7,915 nt of DNA from 62-47 sp049647485 (GTDB lineage: Bacteria > Pseudomonadota > Alphaproteobacteria > Rhizobiales > Xanthobacteraceae), in NCBI GenBank assembly GCA_049647485.1, contig JBARXT010000166.1, forward strand, positions 1-7,915, in the 5' to 3' direction. Position 1 is the stretch's first letter. Every line of letters begins with the position of its first letter. Under the pieces are notes generated by a model, which worked only from the letters and a program-made list of their open reading frames with translations, was not told where the DNA came from and did no database searches. This document shows positions 5,098 to 7,915 of the stretch, piece by piece. The position numbers were made by a program, and so were the translations under genes.

Positions 5098-6093
5098 ATG
5101 CACTCGCACTCGCTCGAAAACTGGACCCACGATCACAACTTCCTCGGCGCGCAACATGCGCGCAACGAGCGGCGGACCTGGCTGGTGGTCTGGCTGACGC
5201 TGGGGATGATGGTGGCGGAGATCGTCGGCGGCAGCGTGTTCGGCTCGATGGCCTTGCTTGCCGACGGCTGGCACATGTCCACCCATGCGGTGGCCATTGG
5301 CATCGCCGCCCTTGCCTATCGCTATGCGCGCCGCCATGCGGACGATCCGCGCTTTGCGTTCGGCACCGGCAAGTTCGGCGAGCTGGCGGCCTTCACAAGC
5401 GCGGTGGTGCTCGGCATCGTCGCCATCATGGTCGCCTATGAGAGCGTGCTGCGCGTCGCCGATCCGCGACCGATCGCCTACGGTGAAGCCATCGCCATCG
5501 CGGTGCTGGGCCTGCTGGTCAATCTGGTATCTGCATGGCTGTTGCGCGAGGACCACGGCCACCATCATCACGGCCACGACGACGATCATGGCCACAGCCA
5601 TTCGCACGATCATGCGCCGCGCGATGCCGCCGCGCCAGCGCGGCGCGACAACAACCTGCGCGCCGCTTACGTTCATGTGCTGGCGGACGCCGCCACCTCG
5701 GTGATGGCGATCGCCGCGCTGATCCTCGCCCGGGCGTTTGGCTGGGTCTGGATCGATCCGGCGGTCGGCATTGTCGGCAGTCTTGTGATCGCGAGCTGGG
5801 CTTACGGCCTGATCAAGAGCGCCGGCGCGGTACTGATCGACGTCGTGCCGGATTCCAATGTCGTCGACGGTATTCGCCGTCGGCTTGAAGTGGACGGCGA
5901 CCGCATCTCCGACTTGCATCTATGGCAGGTCGGCCCAGGTCACTATTCCGTCATCGTGACCATCGTGACCGATCAACCCAAACCACCTGCTTTCTACAAA
6001 GCAAGGCTTGGAGAGTTGCAGCAGCTCAGCCACGTCACAGTCGAAGTCGATCAATGCATTCACCCGGATGGCCCTTGCACCCGCGTTGCCTGA
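5098..6093 (+). CDS. dmeF: Cation diffusion facilitator, DmeF-type Co(II)/Ni(II) efflux transporter
   Basis: This 331-residue inner-membrane protein of the CDF family probably exports cobalt and nickel from the cytoplasm in exchange for protons. Its N-terminus, HSLENWTHDHNFLG, is typical of DmeF. Six hydrophobic segments lie at roughly 28-48, 51-74, 97-119, 129-150, 189-208 and 212-235. The metal site pairs H59xxxH63 in helix 2 with H193xxxD197 in helix 5. The loop between helices 4 and 5 is very rich in histidine (residues 153-172 have 11 His), as expected for metal capture. A cytoplasmic C-terminal domain with DLHLWQVGPGHYSV closes the protein. A TTG six bases earlier is possible, but ATG 5098 has AGAGG seven bases upstream. 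In Rhizobium the gene is paired with the repressor gene dmeR; none lies beside it here. Metal preference is by homology only. Confidence 0.9.
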   Translation: MHSHSLENWTHDHNFLGAQHARNERRTWLVVWLTLGMMVAEIVGGSVFGSMALLADGWHMSTHAVAIGIAALAYRYARRHADDPRFAFGTGKFGELAAFTSAVVLGIVAIMVAYESVLRVADPRPIAYGEAIAIAVLGLLVNLVSAWLLREDHGHHHHGHDDDHGHSHSHDHAPRDAAAPARRDNNLRAAYVHVLADAATSVMAIAALILARAFGWVWIDPAVGIVGSLVIASWAYGLIKSAGAVLIDVVPDSNVVDGIRRRLEVDGDRISDLHLWQVGPGHYSVIVTIVTDQPKPPAFYKARLGELQQLSHVTVEVDQCIHPDGPCTRVA

Positions 6094-6112
6094 TGCAAGA
6101 ATACATGGGTTG

Positions 6113-6143
6113 GCAAGCGGTATTTACATCCAGGGTCGCTTGC
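6113..6143 (+). other. Hairpin after dmeF, possible weak terminator
   Basis: GCAAGCG (6113-6119) and CGCTTGC (6137-6143) are perfect reverse complements around a 17-base loop. A second pair, ATGCAAG (6093-6099) and CTTGCAT (6139-6145), competes for the same bases. There is no T tract, so intrinsic termination is unlikely. The remainder of the 137-bp dmeF-ridA spacer shows nothing else I can name. Confidence 0.3.
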
Positions 6144-6230
6144 ATGTCGCGATCCGATAGGCGAAATAGACGCGGGTGATCGCGCGCGATTACACGCATT
6201 CGATACGAAAGCAATCATTTGGGGATGATC

Positions 6231-6698
6231 ATGGCAGGAACAGTCGAGCAGAAACTTGCGGCGCAGGGTGTGGTACTGCACGAACCCGCCAGTCCGATCG
6301 CGAATTACGTCGGTTTTGTCCGCACCGGCAACCTGCTGTTCGTGTCGGGTCAGGTTTGCGTCAATGCCGAAGGCAAGCTGATCGCCAAGGGCAAGCTCGG
6401 CGCCGGCGTCACCGTCGAACAGGGCAACGCCGCGGCGCGCGGTTGCGCCATCAACCTGCTGGCTCAGCTCAAGGCCGCGCTCGGCGATCTCGACAAGGTG
6501 ACTCGCGTGGTGCGCCTCGGCGGGTTCGTCAATTCGACGCCGGACTTCACCGACGGCCCGAAGGTTCTCAATGGCGCGTCCGACCTGATGGTCGCGGCGT
6601 TCGGCGACAAGGGACGTCATTCCCGGTCAACGGTCGGCGTTGCCTCCCTGCCCGGCGATGCCGCGGTCGAAGTCGAAGGCATCTTCGAAGTCGCCTGA
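6231..6698 (+). CDS. RidA family protein (YjgF/YER057c/UK114)
   Basis: This 155-residue cytoplasmic protein belongs to the Rid superfamily, whose archetype RidA hydrolyses reactive enamine/imine intermediates made by PLP enzymes. It is longer than E. coli RidA (about 128 residues) and fits the subgroup with an extended N-terminus (MAGTVEQKLAAQGVVL). The core includes NLLFVSGQV, a helix AARGCAINLLAQLKAALGDL, then VVRLGGFVN. The C-terminal signature is SRSTVGVASLPGDAAVEVEG, in which R132 corresponds to the catalytic arginine (R105 in E. coli) and E149 to the conserved glutamate. Deaminase activity is therefore possible, but the substrate of this subgroup is not clear. ATG 6231 has GGGGA at 6221-6225; upstream TTG 6219 and ATG 6225 are less likely starts. 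It leads an apparent operon with the phosphodiesterase gene 12 bp downstream. Confidence 0.9.
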   Translation: MAGTVEQKLAAQGVVLHEPASPIANYVGFVRTGNLLFVSGQVCVNAEGKLIAKGKLGAGVTVEQGNAAARGCAINLLAQLKAALGDLDKVTRVVRLGGFVNSTPDFTDGPKVLNGASDLMVAAFGDKGRHSRSTVGVASLPGDAAVEVEGIFEVA

Positions 6699-6710
6699 CG
6701 GGATCCTACG

Positions 6711-7457
6711 ATGCGGGCACCTCCCTGGCTGGCAGTGCGTCCGGTGGCTCATCGCGGCCTGCACGATCGCGCGCACGGAATCGTCGAGAACATGCCAGCC
6801 GCATTCGCTGCGGCCGTCGCCGGCAACTACAGCATCGAGCTTGATCTGCAGCTCACCGCCGACGGCGAAGCCATGGTGCATCACGACGACCGGCTCGGGC
6901 GCCTCACCGAAGGCGACGCCGCGCTGCGCGAGATGACCGCCGCGCAACTGCGACAGGTGGCGTTCAAGGATACCGCCGAGCGGATGGTTTCGCTCAGCGA
7001 TGTGTTGACGATGGTCGCCGGCCGCGTGCCATTGTTCATAGAGGTCAAGAGCCAGTTCAACGGCGACCGCAGGTTGGTCGCGCGTCTCGCGGAAGTGATC
7101 GCAAGTTACAGCGGCCCTGCGGCGGTGATGTCGTTCGATCCCGATCAGGTGCTGGCGTTGCGCGAGAAGATTCCGGGGTTGCCGCGCGGCATCATCGCCC
7201 AGCGCACCTATGACGACGACTACTGGAAATGGCTGACACCGCAACAGCGCGACGATATGCTGTATCTGCGGCACGGCTTCCGCACGCAGCCGCACTTCGT
7301 CAATTTCTGGGGCCAGCAATTGCCCGCTCCCGCGCCGTGGATCGCGCGCAACGTGTTCGGTTGTCCGCTGCTGGCATGGACCATTCGCACTGCCGAGCAA
7401 CGCGCCCACGCCGAACGCTATGCCGACCAGATCGTGTTCGAGGGGTTCCGTCCCTAG
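6711..7457 (+). CDS. Glycerophosphodiester phosphodiesterase (GDPD family)
   Basis: This 248-residue TIM-barrel enzyme of the GDPD family is expected to hydrolyse glycerophosphodiesters, from phospholipid turnover, to glycerol 3-phosphate and an alcohol. Visible motifs are AHRG (H14, R15), EN at 26-27, metal-binding E43 and D45 in IELDLQLTADG, H57/H58 in MVHHDD (general acid/base region), E111 and K113 in LFIEVKS, and LAWTIRT near the C-terminus. There is no signal peptide or membrane segment, so it resembles cytoplasmic UgpQ rather than periplasmic GlpQ. The length is normal for UgpQ-like enzymes. The ATG at 6711 has GGGA at 6700-6703 and lies 12 bp after the RidA gene, so cotranscription is likely. 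The exact substrate is unknown. Confidence 0.92.
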   Translation: MRAPPWLAVRPVAHRGLHDRAHGIVENMPAAFAAAVAGNYSIELDLQLTADGEAMVHHDDRLGRLTEGDAALREMTAAQLRQVAFKDTAERMVSLSDVLTMVAGRVPLFIEVKSQFNGDRRLVARLAEVIASYSGPAAVMSFDPDQVLALREKIPGLPRGIIAQRTYDDDYWKWLTPQQRDDMLYLRHGFRTQPHFVNFWGQQLPAPAPWIARNVFGCPLLAWTIRTAEQRAHAERYADQIVFEGFRP

Positions 7458-7482
7458 TGATCGATGCGGCCTTGACGGCGCG

Positions 7483-7522
7483 GCTTGCAGATCCGATCTG
7501 TAAGCTTGTCGCTTATCTTTTT
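7483..7522 (+). terminator. Probable terminator after the ridA-GDPD pair
   Basis: A 10-bp stem (7483-7492 with 7496-7505, one G-T pair) has a CCG loop and starts 25 bases after the phosphodiesterase stop. It is followed by a T-rich but interrupted stretch ending in five Ts at 7518-7522. The imperfect T tract lowers confidence. The 49-bp repeat begins directly after it. Confidence 0.5.
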
Positions 7523-7571
7523 GAGCATGACCTTCTCCGAAGACCGGTTTCCACTTTTCGGGATCATGCTC
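7523..7571. repeat. 49-bp palindromic intergenic repeat, copy 2
   Basis: This has the same length and orientation as the copy at 1724-1772, with five differences (positions 9, 12, 13, 20 and 26 of the unit). The outer arms GAGCATGACC and GATCATGCTC have one mismatch here, whereas copy 1 is perfect. It lies between the phosphodiesterase gene and the next gene. It is probably part of a dispersed REP-like family; no transposase is nearby. Confidence 0.85.
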
Positions 7572-7613
7572 CAAGCCTCCAATGGCTCTCCTGCGTGACC
7601 GGTTCGATTGTTG

Positions 7614-7915
7614 ATGGATTCACCTGACATCACCCTGGAAGCCGTATCGTCCGCGCGCCAGATCGGCGTGGCGGACTGGGATGCCTGCGCCAATCCGACA
7701 TCCACTTGCGACATCGAAAGAATCTACAATCCGTTCGTGTCCTATGCGTTCTTCGACGCAGTCGAGCAATCAGGCTCGGCCAGCGCGCGCACGGGTTGGG
7801 CACCGCGCCATCTCGTGGCGCGGCGCGACGGCGAGATCGTCGGCCTTGTGCCGTGCTATCTGAAATCGCATTCCCAGGGTGAGTACGTGTTCGATCGCGG
7901 CTGGGCCGATGCCTA
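7614..7915 (+). CDS. FemAB-like / DUF482 family protein, N-terminal part (runs off the window)
   Basis: The first 100 codons of an open frame reach the window end without a stop, so the gene is partial. The translated segment contains NPFVSYAFFDAVEQSGSA, TGWAPRHLVARRDGEIVGLV, PCYLKSHSQGEYVFDRGWAD. This is the characteristic N-terminal region of the FemAB-like family (DUF482), GNAT-fold proteins often labelled peptidoglycan biosynthesis proteins. The full-length family is roughly 380-400 residues, so about a quarter is present. The biochemical role is not well established; aminoacyl or acyl transfer is suggested by fold only. The ATG at 7614 has no clear ribosome binding site, and two in-frame TTG codons (7608, 7611) directly precede it, so the exact start is uncertain. 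A GANTC site (7617-7621) overlaps the start region. Confidence 0.85.
   Translation, partial: MDSPDITLEAVSSARQIGVADWDACANPTSTCDIERIYNPFVSYAFFDAVEQSGSASARTGWAPRHLVARRDGEIVGLVPCYLKSHSQGEYVFDRGWADA

Noticed and set aside
6627..7574. A 315-codon open frame on the minus strand across the phosphodiesterase gene.
   Set aside because: It is antisense to a gene with intact GDPD motifs, and its N-terminus is translated from the 49-bp repeat.

Overview
The window looks like a stretch of core chromosome from a high-GC alphaproteobacterium in Hyphomicrobiales, most likely the Bradyrhizobium / Rhodopseudomonas / Nitrobacter / Afipia group (Nitrobacteraceae). The evidence is the gene order rpmG, pleD, divK, DUF3572 gene, dinB, and a DinB with an N-terminal cysteine cluster. 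There are also two copies of a 49-bp palindromic repeat of a kind I associate with this group. The genus is inferred, not proven.

Left part (1-3873): rpmG (ribosomal protein L33, +) ends at a clear intrinsic terminator and faces the cell-cycle genes divK and pleD on the minus strand, transcribed divK then pleD. The 108 bp between divK and pleD hold a 49-bp palindromic repeat touching the divK stop codon. They also hold a compact inverted repeat containing four GANTC sites just before the pleD ribosome binding site. GANTC is the CcrM methylation sequence in alphaproteobacteria. Divergent from divK, a DUF3572 gene overlaps the start of dinB (DNA polymerase IV, translesion synthesis), so the two look translationally coupled.

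Middle part (3874-6093): dinB and a minus-strand EipB-type (DUF1849) periplasmic envelope gene converge on a 195-bp spacer. The spacer contains a mosaic repeat with two tandem 36-bp units inside palindromic flanks. Divergent from eipB is a cation diffusion facilitator of the DmeF type (Co/Ni efflux) with a histidine-rich loop. No dmeR-like regulator gene lies beside it.

Right part (6094-7915): a RidA-family gene and a cytoplasmic glycerophosphodiester phosphodiesterase gene, 12 bp apart, look like an operon. A hairpin that may be a terminator and a second copy of the 49-bp repeat follow. The window ends inside a FemAB-like (DUF482) acyltransferase-fold gene.

Overall this is ordinary housekeeping and cell-cycle DNA. 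I see no mobile element, tRNA, rRNA, CRISPR array or defence system. The most interesting signals are in intergenic DNA: the GANTC inverted repeat before pleD, the paired GANTC sites before divK, and the two repeat families.
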